From positions 2,745,501-2,809,500 of the forward strand of contig WPIO01000050.1 in the NCBI GenBank assembly GCA_009760855.2: a stretch of 64,000 nucleotides of DNA, in the 5' to 3' direction. Of this stretch, positions 11,018 to 22,620 are shown piece by piece. The notes below the pieces were generated by a model. The model was not told the origin of the DNA, searched no databases, and worked only from the letters and a program-made list of their open reading frames with translations. The translations under genes and the position numbers were made by a program. The stretch is from Cristatella mucedo. Lineage: Eukaryota; Bryozoa; Phylactolaemata; Cristatellidae. Position 1 is the stretch's first letter. Every line of letters begins with the position of its first letter.

Positions 11018-11930
11018 TCAATGGTGCCTGCAAATCCAGCACACTCGATGAAAACTGCACTCAGCAACCAGGTATGCAACCCATTTATTTGGACTAATCA
11101 TTTATTGCATATTATGTATTCCATCTTAATGTGGTTTTCCTTTTTTCAATCTATGCAGGCCATCTTTAGTGTCATGCACGGCTGGGCATCACGTGATGTC
11201 ATGCTGTAATGCTGATCGTCACCAACGTTATCGTCATCATCAGTGAGACTCATGTCGTCACTGTAACCCGAACTGTGGAAATCGTTGCCTTTTGCATCAC
11301 TAGACCGTGTGAAATGACCAGACTCATGATATTTCCACAATAGATTAACTAGCCTACACTATAATAGGTTCCGTCGGTCGTAAAGAGAGAAGTCGATGTT
11401 TTATAGATACTCAACAGCCTGCAGAAATCAGTAAACGTTCAAAACACACAATTAGCGATTCGAAATCTCTGCCCTGATCGGAATGAAACTTGGCAGGCAT
11501 GCAAAGCCGATAAAATAAACCGCATGCAACATCGGCAATGGTAGGGGCCTCTTGGCCATGAATTGCATAGGCTTCATTTACTTAATAAACTAATCCTTCG
11601 AGACACAGATGTATTTATCGCCATCGTTAGTGGCAGTCAGTGGTTCACCTATATAATAACTATAACTATATATATATAACTCGTTCTATCACAGCTCCCA
11701 CCCGATAAAGCTGCTACGGTGCTCGGTTTCGCTCTGGGTCCCTGCTCATCACAAATGCTCGGCAGAATACACACGACTTTTCCACATTGCTAGGCAGGCG
11801 AACTCAGTAGAAGCGATGCTTCAGATGACTCGGTGTCTTCTTAATCCTTAGGCGCCCACGTGTAGGCTTATTGTGCACTTAATTAACTACTATGAGTCTA
11901 ACTGTTCTAGGCACCACTTAATATAATTCA
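11018..11930. other. no recognised gene
   Basis: No gene seen. The minus-strand open stretch 11146-11340 is Ser/Asp-rich with no known motif. A short TATATA tract lies near 11,670. Confidence 0.4.
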
Positions 11931-11934
11931 CCAG

Positions 11935-12052
11935 GAGAACTTAATCTCTAGTCATGTGCTTCACATATGCCTCAGGGATTGAGCCACGACCTCAGCCAGA
12001 CCTTGGTCGGGGCTAGCACCTAAGCCGCTGGACCAAACCAGCTCGGCGACTG
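11935..12052 (-). repeat. SINE2 copy
   Basis: In reverse orientation this contains CTGGTTTGGTCCAGCGGCTTAGG (A-box region), GGTCTGGCTGAGGTCG and TAGAGATTAAGTTCTC, the SINE2 head and LINE-A-like tail. Confidence 0.8.
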
Positions 12053-12289
12053 TGGTTAGACAAGTTCTGGTCCGGCTATTTGGCGATACCCACTTCCATT
12101 GCAGCACTCCTCAATGAAGTCAAGCATCTCAGATTGCGACCAGTGATACTTTGTGGCTTTGCTGTGGAGAGAGACGGTCTCCCATGCAGTGAGCGTGGCC
12201 TGCACTCTCGTCGACACGGCAGTAGTGGCGGCAGTTCTTTGTCCTGCTCCTACTGATAAGAAATTTCTATAAAAAAAACACATTCGCAT

Positions 12290-12860
12290 CATTGACAAAC
12301 CCTACTAAGGTAGCACACGGCAATACTTTTATCTCTTTCCTGATGTGCATAATGCTTGCCCTCAACTGTTCAAGGTCTGCGACTCAAACCGTAGGCGTTC
12401 CCATAGGTCGTTTTAGCTCTATACTGTATTGCCTAATAATCGTTGGGTATAATAGTTCAACCCGCCGAACGAGCTCATCATCTGGGTCTTTTCGGGTGCA
12501 AAGCCATTTTAGAGCCGCATAGTCAATTTGGATTATGAAACTGGTCCCGTGTATGGAAGGATGAAAATTTTCCAGACTTTTGATCATGGCTAGAAACTCT
12601 TTTTTGTGATGCAGTAATTCTTCTCTGAACTTCTACGTAGGTTACTGAAATAATCCTCCACTTGCTCATGCCAATCCTTGGTCCGGGACAGCACCCCACT
12701 AATTCTGTAGTTGCTGGAGTCGCATTGCAGTAATATAGGGAACTGGCTGTTCGGAATAATTCAGGACAGGTGTAGACATCAATGCTTATATCAAATTTTT
12801 GAATTGCGACATCAGCGTCTACCGATCATTCTCACCATACGTCATTTTTCGTAAGGTGAT
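12290..12860 (-). pseudogene. Ty3/gypsy reverse transcriptase end and RNase H relic
   Basis: On the minus strand the conceptual frame reads KNYCITKKEFLAMIKSLENF and then FIIQIDYAALKWL and DPDDELVRRVELL. These match the gypsy RNase H pattern (E-x-N-Y-C-x-T-x-K-E, then a hydrophobic T/I-D-x-A-A-L-x-W-L). A frameshift separates the first part from the open block 12384-12587. Flanks to about 12860 look like decayed reverse transcriptase. Confidence 0.75.
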
Positions 12861-13369
12861 GGAGGGGTTCAGTTTGGGCAAGCGAACCACTTCATGCAAA
12901 ACATCTACTATTCAACCCGTAACCTCGGTGACTCTCCCTCCCCTTGCTAGCCCCTCGAGGTATTGAGGATATGCCTAAAGTATGCGACGATCCAGGTACT
13001 GGTCTTGCATTACCCTTATAAAGAAGCCGGGAGGAGGAGGAGAGACAGCAGCTCATCATCCTTGGTGGATGGGTGCGCCTTTTACTAGAGGGAGTCGTTA
13101 CATCAAGTAGCGGCTGCCTCTGTATCTCACTCTTCCGCCCTATCACCCTTCCTAACCTCTAACCTCTAACCCAAACTCGTTCGCATTAGCTCCACTTCCA
13201 AAGCGGGCCTTCAGCACGTAAGCCAACTTCCTGGTGTTCCCAGCATCTGATTGCACTAGCACTGGGAGATGTCCACGGCGAAACCTCTTAAACTGGTTAC
13301 AACATGTAACGTAAATGCAAAGGTATCTCCGTCGGTAACTCCGCAAGGACTACGTGGATGCTAAACAGG
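12861..13369. other. no recognised gene
   Basis: No gene recognised. A short run of three CCTCTAACC-like units occurs near 13,150-13,172 but is too short to be telomeric. Confidence 0.35.
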
Positions 13370-13605
13370 AGAGTTTGTATGGCTCACTCACAGCCTAAGG
13401 AGCTTGACCGTACGCATTCGGTAGCCAACAGACTTCATCTCACGCGACAAGGAGAGACAAGAGAGAGAACGTGGGAAGCGTAGCAGAATCAGGAGAGCAG
13501 TTGGGGTCGTGAGAGACATGGATGTAGCAGCTCAGGACCGCTGAAGGATGATCCATAGTTGGCCACAGGAGAGTAAGATGAGAGGCCTTTTCAGCCTGAG
13601 ACCAG
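13370..13605 (-). repeat. LINE-B 3' UTR fragment
   Basis: In reverse orientation it matches 15,890-16,090, the 3' UTR of LINE-B, including the blocks around GGCTGTGAGTG, GAATGCGTAC and GTTGGCTACCG. It extends to the part reading CAACTGCTCTCCT. Confidence 0.75.
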
Positions 13606-13687
13606 CCGAGTGAAGCTGAGGCATACTCGAGTTGGTTCCGTAAAGTCCTCCACTTTACCGTACCATTATAAGTTGATCCAGCTATTT

Positions 13688-13800
13688 CGCCGAGCTGGTT
13701 CGGTCAAGCGGTTAAGGTACTCGCCCTGACTAAGGTCTGGCCGAGGTCTGAATAAAGAAGTGCTCTTCGTGCGCTATACCAATGAATTATATTTACATTT
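13688..13800 (+). repeat. SINE2 copy
   Basis: It starts with GAGCTGGTTCGGTCAAGCGGTTAAGG, an A-box-like tRNA head. It continues through CTAAGGTCTGGCCGAGGTC and ends in GCGCTATACCAATGAATTATATT plus TTTACA repeats. The B box is partly deleted. Confidence 0.75.
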
Positions 13801-14041
13801 ACATTTAATGTAGTCTTATGCTGCTGCTGTGGGTTTGTTATTGATTGAGTTTATGATTTATCGCGGGCTGTTTGATTATTGGGTTTCCTGTTTATTAAGG
13901 ATTGTGACTTTATGAGTTTATGTTTAGAGAACTACTTCTGTTAGGCAGTCAAGTCTAAATATGCTGATATCGACAATCAACCATCTCTTGAACCAATTCC
14001 AGGTTAGCTTTGCCCCTAGTGATTCTCGTAATGATCTAGCT

Positions 14042-14213
14042 TGGTGAGCCGTAATGGCACACTAGGTAAGGCGGTTGCTTTCACGGCTTCAGGCCCGAGG
14101 TCGTGGGTTCGATTCCTGCGGTGGGGCATCCTTTATCGCCACCGCAAGCGGTGGTGATAGCCGTAAAGGCTCTTCTGTCGCTATACAAAAAGAGGCTGTT
14201 TAATCAGCTAGGA
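14042..14213 (+). repeat. SINE1 copy with intact A and B boxes
   Basis: The tRNA-like head contains TGGCACACTAGG (A box) and GGTTCGATTCC (an exact match to the B-box consensus). A hairpin region with CCTTTATCGCCACCGCAAGCGGTGGTGATAG follows, then the end CTTCTGTCGCTATACAAAAAGAGGCTGTTTAATCAGCTAGG. A TAGCT repeat on both sides may be the target-site duplication. It splits the LINE-A coding region. Confidence 0.88.
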
Positions 14214-14869
14214 TTTCTTTTAGCTGATCACTTCTCCAGCTTATTTTCATCAAGATAGACAAGATCAGAGTCTATGCCAAAGATGGTAGTTGCCCTCTGG
14301 AATTATGTCCCTCATTTCTATGCAGCAAACCAATGTCTACATTCAAGGAGGTCACTAGTGACCTCGTCTAGAAATTCATGACCCAATCAAAGAAGAAATC
14401 TAGTCCTGTGTACCCTATTACCGCTGTCCTGCTTCTAAGATGAATTGATCTGCTACTGACATAATTAAATAAATCATAAATATGTAATAAGCCTCAGGTA
14501 TGTCAAAGTTCCTTTAGAAAAGGCTGCAGTCAGGTCGCTACTCATGAAACAAACAGTAAACCAAGATAACTTAACTAATTTCCGCCAGTCTCCCTTCTAC
14601 CGTTCCTATCAAAGACACTAAAACTAGTCGTGGCAGACCAGCTGAACTCATATATTAAAACTTCAAACCTCGCTAGCAAGCTCCAGTCTGATTTTAGAGG
14701 TAATAATTCCGCTCTCAGAATCACTTCAAGTGTGCCTACTGAGGAATGCAGACTTAGTTAGAGTATCTCTACTTGTTTTGCTTAATCATTCGGCAGCTTT
14801 TAATACTATTGATCGCCAAGTCCTTCTTGAGCGCCTCTCATCTAGCCTGGGCATCACTGACACTGCATT

Positions 14870-16147
14870 GGAACGATTGAGAACAACGATTGGTCTGGCA
14901 GACGAAGCACTGGCGTGGTTTAAATCATACTTGTCTGATCGTGTTCAATCCGTGTCGTGTGGGGGTCAGGTCTCAGACATGAGAAGGGTCACCTGTGGAG
15001 TTCCTCAAGGGTCTGTACTCGGTCCCTTGCTGTTCTCCATTTATACACAACCTCTGGGAAAAGTGATTAAGGCCCCTGGAATAGGATATCACTTCTATGC
15101 TGACGATACTCTGTTGTATTTGTCATTTAAACCGTCAGAATCTGCTGCAGCAACTAAGAAACTGAATGCTTGCCTTGCCGATATGCGATCCTGGATGTTG
15201 GAAAACTTCCTGAAATTAAATGACGATAAAACCGAACTGCTGCTCTAATGACACCCTAAGCGCGTGGCTGGATTAAAAGGCTTTGCTGTTCTTAAAGGTG
15301 ATGTTAATGTGCGACCTTCACCACGTGCTCGTAATCTAGGTATTGTGTTCGACAGCTGCCTCAATTTCAAAAGCTTCATTCAGAAGACTGCCTCTACTGC
15401 TAGCCATCACACCCGATCCCTATCCGAGATTAGAAGCTGTCTCCCACAGTGGCTTGTAAAAAATTTAACTAGCTCTTTAGTTCTGTCTCGGCTTGATTAT
15501 TGTATTTCTCTTTTGGCTGGGCTACCAAAGAAAGCAATTATGCCACTACAGCGGACTATGAATATTGCTGCAAGGCTAGTCTTCAAGTCCCAGCGGTTTG
15601 AGCACGTGTCACCTCTCCTGAAAGAGCTAGGATGGTTGCCGGTTGAGCACAGGATACAGAGCAAAGTTCTAACGCTAACCCACAAGGCCTGCCACGGCTT
15701 GGCTCCTTCGTACCTAGCTGAACTGCTGCATCAGTTTCAACCTGTTCGTGCCCTCAGGTCCTGTGTGGACAATAAATTAGCTGTCTCATTCCTCCGCTTA
15801 AAGAAAGTTGGCGACAGAAGCTTTAGCTCTGCAGGTCCTAGACTGTGGAACTCACTTCCACAATTCTTACGCAACTAAATCTACTCTCCAACTGCCGACT
15901 ATGGCACATCTTTTTATCAGCGGTCCTGAACTCCTACTTCTATGCTACTCACTACCTCAACTGCTCTCCTAACTCTGCTATGCTTCCCACTTTCTCTTTG
16001 TTGCGTGAGACGAAGTCTGTTGGCTACCGAATGCGTACCGAAAGCCACTTAGGCTGTGAGTGGGCTATACAAAACTCTCCTGCGTAACACCCACATGGTC
16101 TTTATGACTTTTTGCAGTTACTGACGGAGATACATACATACATACAT
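14870..16147 (+). mobile_element. LINE-B, 5'-truncated non-LTR element nested in LINE-A
   Basis: Coding pieces 14,870-15,248 and 15,264-15,878 give [36 protein letters not shown] (an intact YADD box), [12 protein letters not shown] and the C-terminal WLPVEHRIQ motif. One frameshift or stop near 15,250 splits them. The 3' UTR to 16,130 ends in a CATA repeat. Reverse transcriptase spacing and motifs fit the CR1/L2 group. The family differs from LINE-A and is better preserved here, so it is younger. Confidence 0.85.
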
Positions 16148-17484
16148 GGTTCAGGTGCTATTTTAGAGGTAAAATCAGAGTATTTGTGTGAACGAACGAA
16201 GATCTTTCGAGGAATCTCTGAAATATGGGGTACCTCAGGGCTCCGTGCTTGGTCCTGTTCTGCTCACTGTTTATACTCTTCCTCTTGCCGATTTGATTGC
16301 CGAGCACAATCTAGACTTTCACTTCAATCCAGATGACATTCAGTTGTACCTTGGCTTGGATCGCTCCCGCCTTCGAGAAACTCGAATTCCCTAAACTCTC
16401 TTGCTGCATATATTGATGACTTCTGCACATGGATAGCGGCAAACTTTCTTAAGCTTTAATGATGATAAAACCCACTTGCTGGTTATGGGCAAACCAAGTC
16501 TGATTCAGAAATTAAAAAGGCTGACGCTCCCAATAGTCTCTGCCTGCCTTTTTCCTTTTGAATCTGAACGGAACCTAGGTGCTCACGTTCCAAAGTGACC
16601 TTTCGTTAGACGACCACATCAGCTCCACAATCAAGTTTTCCTACTTTCAGCTGCATAACATTGCTGAAAATTGTGCTTGTTTAGATATATAACACATCGA
16701 AATTGGTCCATGCACTTGTGACATCCCGTCTTGACTTCTGTAACTGACTGTTTGCTGGTCTACCAACCTGTGCACTTAGGCACTTACGGCTGGTGCAAAA
16801 CTCTGCAGCTAGGCTTGTCTGTCGTGAGCTACACAGTAACCCCATCTCACCACTTCTCGCCGACCTGCTCTGGCTCCCAGCCAAGCAACGCATCAACTTC
16901 AAAGTTTGTACACTCACTTTAAGGTCACTTCATTCTTTGCTTCAGCCCATTTATCAGATTTATTCCATCACCAGGCGAAGCATCATACCTCCTGCTTTTC
17001 TGAATTAAACTATTTACCTATACTTCGTTCAAATGACTAATACTTTGGATACGGCTACTGTAGTTCTTGTGCTCAAAGCCTGGAACTCACTCCCGACTTG
17101 CGTCACGATACCTCCTGACTTGTCCACACTCAGAAGTAAACTAAAAATACATCTATGTATCGCCGATTTAGTTGATCCCTTGTTCGTCTTTATATGCTTA
17201 TGCCTCCTGAAAATGTGCATGCTGTCACTAACCACACTTGCAGGCTGACCCTGTGCGTGCAACCCCTAACCATGTTTTCTTGTTGTTTTTTTATTAAGCT
17301 GCCGCTAACCATTTGATCGTGCTTTCCTTGCAGAAAATGTGAAGTCCTAGTGCCATTGTGCCTAGAAAGAGATTAGGATCTCCGATGGTGCTATGTCAAA
17401 ATTATTATTATTTTATTACAAAATCAGTTTCGTACTATGCAAAACTCAGACTCAGTTAGAAAGGTATAGTGCTATGTTTTAGAT

Positions 17485-17742
17485 GTTTTTGAGTATACCG
17501 TCTCGATTTGTGCAACTCCTAACTCACACGTCTGTGCAGTAAGGCGCACGGTGCATGCTGCCACTAGCCATTCTTGCATGCTGACCCTATGCATGTCACC
17601 CCAAACCATGTTGTTCTTGCTGTTTTATTTGAGCATGCTACCACTAACCATCGGATCTGTTTCACTTGCAGCAACTTTAAAGCGCCTAGAGAGTGATTGA
17701 GTTCCCTAAAGAGGGCTTTATCAAGTGTATTATTATTATTAT
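17485..17742 (+). repeat. LINE-A fragment with 3' tail
   Basis: A deleted copy: a short CCGTCTCGA coding remnant, then GCATGCTGACCC and CCACTAACCA motifs, then the hairpin tail and ATT run ending at about 17,742. Confidence 0.65.
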
Positions 17743-17764
17743 CACTATTAGGATTTATTTGAGG

Positions 17765-18115
17765 CATTTGTGAACAATCCAAAAATGCTGATGCCTACAA
17801 TCAGTCATCCCTTTAACCGCTTCCATGTTAGCTCTTTACCTAGTGGGGATCCTTGTGGGGATTTGGCCGATCATTTCTCTAGCTTCTTTGTAAGCAAGAT
17901 AGTCAAAATCGGAGAGTCCATCCTCAAGATATCAGTGTACCCTCTGGATATGGTCCCTCAATAACTACCCTGTAGAACTCCTTGCCCTCAATTCTTGGCA
18001 TCATCTCAGTGTCCCCATTTAACAAGATTACGGGAGACCTCATCATAAAATGTATGCTACAGTCAAAGAGGACTGCCTATCTTTTAGACTCTACCATAAA
18101 AATACTACTTTTTAA
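17765..18115 (+). repeat. LINE-A fragment from upstream of the RT domain
   Basis: The open frame 17,770-17,964 reads LPSGDPCGDLADHFSSFFVSK. This is the segment that precedes the RT in CR1/L2-type ORF2 proteins (L-A-D-x-F-x-x-F-F-x-x-K-I). It matches 13,990-14,290 of LINE-A copy 2 and lacks the RT and tail. Confidence 0.7.
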
Positions 18116-18189
18116 AAGCGCCCTTGGATGACTGAATCTTTAGAAGAGCTGTACAGCTGGTGTAAAAATTGCATGATTAAAGGGTTCGT

Positions 18190-18890
18190 GGTAACATTCG
18201 CAATGTCATTAAGTATTACATTCTTAGATGGGCTTGCACAGGGTCAACAGATACACGTCGCTAGTAGCAGCAGGCACAGTGTCGGCATGTACAAGCACAC
18301 AAAGAACGAATCATAACAACCCGTTACATGCTGCAATAAAAATATGTTTAAACTACTTTTTAGAAGCCGTCGTGTCAGGGCATGTTGTTACGTCACTCAC
18401 GGGGTGAGTTCCAGGTTTTTGGGAGGGTGCGAACTAAAGACAAGTTATCCGAAGGTTTTGAGATTCTAGTGTGATATAGCTAAGCGATCTGGGTAAGAAT
18501 AGTGGATTGCACGATGCTTAGCAAAGTGGAGGAGTAGTTTTGATAGGTAATCTAGCGCCAGAGAATGTAGCGACCAAAAACTGAGTGACAGAACATTGAA
18601 GTCGATGCATTGCTTGATTTAGTGCCAGTGCGGCTCCGCGAGAATTGGTGTGATGTGTCAACTGCAATGCTAATGACAGGAAATCTAATCTGTAGATTTT
18701 CTCACCTACTGAGGGTGGCTGATTGCACACGCTGGTAGGCCAGCAAGCAATAATTTGCTGAAGTAGAGACAGGATGTTTAAGTACATGGTCAGTTTTGAT
18801 GTATCATCACTGTCTAACCAAGTGCAAATTTAAGCCATGTTATGCAGCTTATAAAAGGCAGATGGCGGCTCAGTTGATTTTTTAATTTGG
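18190..18890 (-). repeat. LINE-A fragment, reverse orientation
   Basis: Reverse-strand equivalents of the LINE-A 3' UTR (18,190-18,350) and C-terminal coding part (18,370-18,890) are recognisable. They include the segment for the G-LxAG-LxxCA region near 18,730-18,760. Many stops. Confidence 0.65.
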
Positions 18891-19189
18891 TGAGAGATCA
18901 CTTAGAACAGGATCCCTAGATTACGTGCAGATACCACGTAAGATATGCTGGTGTAGCCGATCTTTGGCGTTATTCTTTCCTGTTTCTGATTGATACTTGG
19001 TTTGTCCATAACTAGTAAATTGGTTTTAACGTCATTCGATTTAGACGTCTTGCAGCCGCCCATTTGCGAATGTCAGCAATACTTGCAGCGTGAGTTTGCA
19101 GCGAACTTAACTGCTTTAGGGCTGGAGAGATCAAAACGAAGGCACAGCTAATTGTCATCTGTAAAGCAGTGGCAGTGTACATTGTTGTT

Positions 19190-19640
19190 ACATCACATCA
19201 CTTCACGCAGACCTGCATTGGCTCCCAGTCGCAAAATTTCGAGGTTCTGTCACTTACTTTCAGGTCCCTTCATTTTTTGGCTACTTTAGATGGTATGCTT
19301 CCCCGAGGAAGTAACAGTAGTAGCAGTAGCAGTAGCCAGTAGGCAGTGGCCAGTAGCAAGTATCATTACTCTTGAGGCTCTCGCTTATTTGAACCATTGC
19401 AGTTTAGTGTTTGAGCTCGGGTAGGACTTTGATCAACGAGGCTTCCAATCAAGAGCTGCATCGACTTTCAGTTTCTGTCGTTTACTTTTTGGCACCATCG
19501 TTCTCTGGCTCCAGCCTACCTGTCTGAACTACTACCCACCAGACTAAGCATTGAACCGCCTGCTGTTCTGGCTCAAATAGCATAGCCATACCTCGTCGAA
19601 CCTCAAATCCTTTGTGACAAGTCTCCTGACTCCAGGATCA
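19190..19640 (+). repeat. LINE-A fragment, C-terminal
   Basis: ADLHWLPV-like coding is visible at 19,205-19,235 and again SLAPAYLSELLP-like at 19,497-19,540. The copy is interrupted at 19,310-19,445 by an AGTAGC repeat and unrelated sequence. Confidence 0.6.
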
Positions 19641-19717
19641 AGCACTTTATTTATGAAGCCATGCCGGCCAAGCCCAGTCTACTACGTATAGAGGGACGCC
19701 TATGTAAAAAGGTCTTG

Positions 19718-19905
<188 letters not shown>

Positions 19906-20499
19906 TGTACTTAGCAGGCAGTCCTTTTATCGTATTCATACATTGTTTTGCACCGCCGAGCCATTATCCTGTTTTAGGACACCCGCTTGGCAGCTGGTTG
20001 CAGCTTAGGCAGACGGATGCCCGGGCGGATACCGCCCATTCATGGATTTGCCGCTCTACTGCCGAGTCATTAGCCGTGATCTATTTGCCGAACCCTCAAC
20101 CGCTCAACAACAGGTGGCTGCGTAGAAAGCTGAATATTTTGCATTCCCAGTCGCTCGCTATTTTCGGCCGCCAGAGACCGGGTTCGCTCGCATAGCCGCA
20201 GGATCAGATTAAGTGCAAACTTTACCGGAGCGATGCTATGTGAACCAATTGCGATGATGGTTGATAACATTAAAAGAGAAACTAAAAGTGCACCAGCTCC
20301 TAGCAGCACTTGCTTTGTCTATACAGCCGTTCAGTATACCCATTCGGCAATTCTTCGTAATACTTCAACTAACCAAGCAGTATGTTCTTTTGTGAGCCCA
20401 CACACGAGATTGATTTTTCCAAGCACAATAAACAAAGACACAAATTACTATTAATATTTTATCTGTTTAGTGTTATTATATAAGTGTTAATGCAGTAAA

Positions 20500-20598
20500 T
20501 ATGAAACGCCTAAAAAGAGATCAAGTTTTCTATGGATATACAAATTCAAATATAACAATGATATTGCTAGGCTAATTATTATTATTATTATTATTATT
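20500..20598 (+). repeat. LINE-A 3' tail fragment
   Basis: It carries GAAACGCCTAAAAAGAGATCAAG and a terminal ATT repeat. Confidence 0.6.
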
Positions 20599-20789
20599 TG
20601 GCTTACTGATGCTCACGAAAAGCCATTAATTTTTTGACGAACTTAGCGAATGTTCTTTAGCCGAGCTAGATATTTGACTAGTGAATGCATGCCACACACG
20701 TACACGAGCACACAAACACACACAAAAGTATGTGCATACAAGGCAACACCGAAGTTTTCTAGGTTTTATGAACCAAGAAGGTATTTTTG

Positions 20790-21060
20790 GTATTGCATTG
20801 TATTTTCTCTACATCTGTAACTCCACAAAGCCACAAAGCTGTGTGGTTGTGACGCCGGACAGTATTGTAGAGCCCACTCACAGCACAAGTGGCTTTCGGT
20901 ATGCATACGGTAGCAAACGGACTTCATCTTAAGCAACAAAGAGAAAGTGGGAAGCACAGCACAGCTTGGAGACCAGTTGGGGTAGTGAGTAACATGGAGA
21001 TAGCAGCTTAGGATGGCTGGAAAGGACGTGCCACAGTCGGCAGCAGGAGAAAGCTATCAT
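20790..21060 (-). repeat. LINE-B 3' UTR fragment
   Basis: In reverse it matches 15,890-16,130. The shadow reading SVCYRMHTESH here equals SVGYRMRTESH at 16,015-16,050, showing two copies of one 3' UTR. The right edge near 21,055 corresponds to CTCCAACTGCCGACTATGG. Confidence 0.75.
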
Positions 21061-22600
21061 TATTTCACTAAGGGTTACTCGAATACGAGGACTTCGGGGG
21101 ACTCGATTGCTGCTGCTCTGCCTTTCTACTTTGTTGGCGATGACAGTAAGGTGCGAGATGGGTTCACTAGCCACTGCTTTAAACAGTGGTACTCATCAGC
21201 TAAGCCATAAGTGCTTGGTTATCTTCTAAGTATGAAGGTTTCAAAGTCAATCACGTGCTCCCTCGGTTTGAATGCTGGCGGCGAAAAGAAGCTAACAGCG
21301 GGGCTTCTACAGCTCTACAGGTCATGCTCCGTTGAACATTTGAGTCATTTCTGGGCTTAAGCACTAGTCACCTGTGATGAAGTTAATGGCCGGCTTAGGG
21401 AGCAAGGCACGACGAAAAGTTATCACAACTTTCAACACCTGACCCATGGCTTCTAATCTCGCTGTCTGATCTGAGCGACAGGCGGTCTTTCAACTGCCGT
21501 GCAGTCCAGTTTGTGCGATGTCACGTCAAGCTGGTAGCTTATTTTAAAGTGCCTCGACACATCAGCCGTCTGAGCAGCACTGTGGATTGCTGGTAAATCA
21601 ATGAACCTTTGCTAGAGTGCAGCAGTGACTTTCATCATTGGCTGCAGTGAAGGAGGCATTGATGCAGGAGTTGAGTTTCGTCTCCGATTATCTTTGTTAG
21701 CGAAAACAACTCACGTTTTAGGCTTCGTTATTCCAACGGTAGGTACCGGTGCTGACTGGCACACGACCGCACGGCAGTAGAGCTTTGACTGCTTTCACGT
21801 AGCTTTCCGGGGAAAACAAGAAGTGTCTTCTGGCTCGAACCTGCGACTTGCAACTCGAACTTGCTACTCGAACCTGCGTCTTGCACGCGAATTACAAGCA
21901 CCATACCACTCCGCTGAGACTCGGAACGAGATTTAGTCACCTGTGTAAATGCCAGTCGTTGTTGGCCGATGCTAATCGTGGGGAGTGACGGGTCAGCTTG
22001 CGAAGTACGTCCAGCTGGCCTCTCGAAATGGGTGGCAAGTGGCAGGCCTTGCGCCGACAGCGACGACGGCCGGCGGAACGCGAGCAGAGCTTTCGGTTCA
22101 AGAGGGACATCAAACTGGAAAAATGACTTTGAACACCGAGGCAGCAATTTAATGGGTGTAGGTAATTGGTTGGTGAAGCGGATAGGGTGGAGCCAGCGAG
22201 ATCGAGGAAGCAGTCGCCGTAGGCATGAGTAAGCGGTCTCTTGCCTTGGGGCGGGAGGCCTTCCTTGGCATTCGCTTTCCTGCAGCTTGGTCTGCAAGCA
22301 CGCGTCGCAGACTGCACTTTCCTGCCGCCTGTGTCTTCGTAGCCACCAGCCGTATCGGGCCGAGCTAGTCGCACTGAGAGCTCATTTCAGGTCTGAGCAA
22401 GTGAGCAGTGCCTCTCCTTCAGCTCTTTTCGGCCCGCCTCCAGCCGATCACTCACTTTTATCCCACGGGCACCGTGCCGAAATCCTCTTCGTCGCCGGGC
22501 AGTCGCTCATCTGGCGTCGGCATTCGTAGAGCTGTCGGTTAACAAAACTGTTTCAGGTTGTAGGCATCAGCAGTAGCAGACGATTGGACCATTTGCAGCA
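21061..22600. other. no confident gene; GC rising toward secA
   Basis: No repeat or gene recognised. From about 21,950 the sequence becomes GC- and CpG-rich and runs into the first exon of secA, so it may contain its promoter and 5' UTR. Several overlapping open frames on the minus strand (21,728-22,374) have no conserved motif and reflect composition. Confidence 0.35.
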
Positions 22601-22620
22601 CCGGTTTTTTGTTCGACATC

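Larger units (their letters stand above)
13945..17420 (+). mobile_element. LINE-A copy 2, carrying SINE1 and LINE-B insertions
   Basis: The element runs from the region before the RT (13,945-14,580, matching 17,765-18,115), through the RT start (14,640-14,869), and after the LINE-B insert from 16,148 to the 3' hairpin tail at 17,350-17,420. The resumption at 16,148 (TGGTTCAGGTGCTATTTTAGA) aligns with copy 1 at 3133. RT pieces include [11 protein letters not shown] and a mutated catalytic box (NPDD in place of YADD). The copy is dead. Two later insertions inside it give a clear order of events. Confidence 0.85.

Noticed and set aside
13150-13175. Telomere-like CCTCTAACC repeat
   Set aside because: Only about three imperfect units, with no further array.
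14042-14130. A functional tRNA gene
   Set aside because: The A and B boxes are present, but the cloverleaf is not maintained and the same head recurs in copies with a SINE body.
14730-15248. 172-codon RT frame as a single real gene
   Set aside because: It spans the LINE-A/LINE-B insertion junction and is a by-product of nesting.
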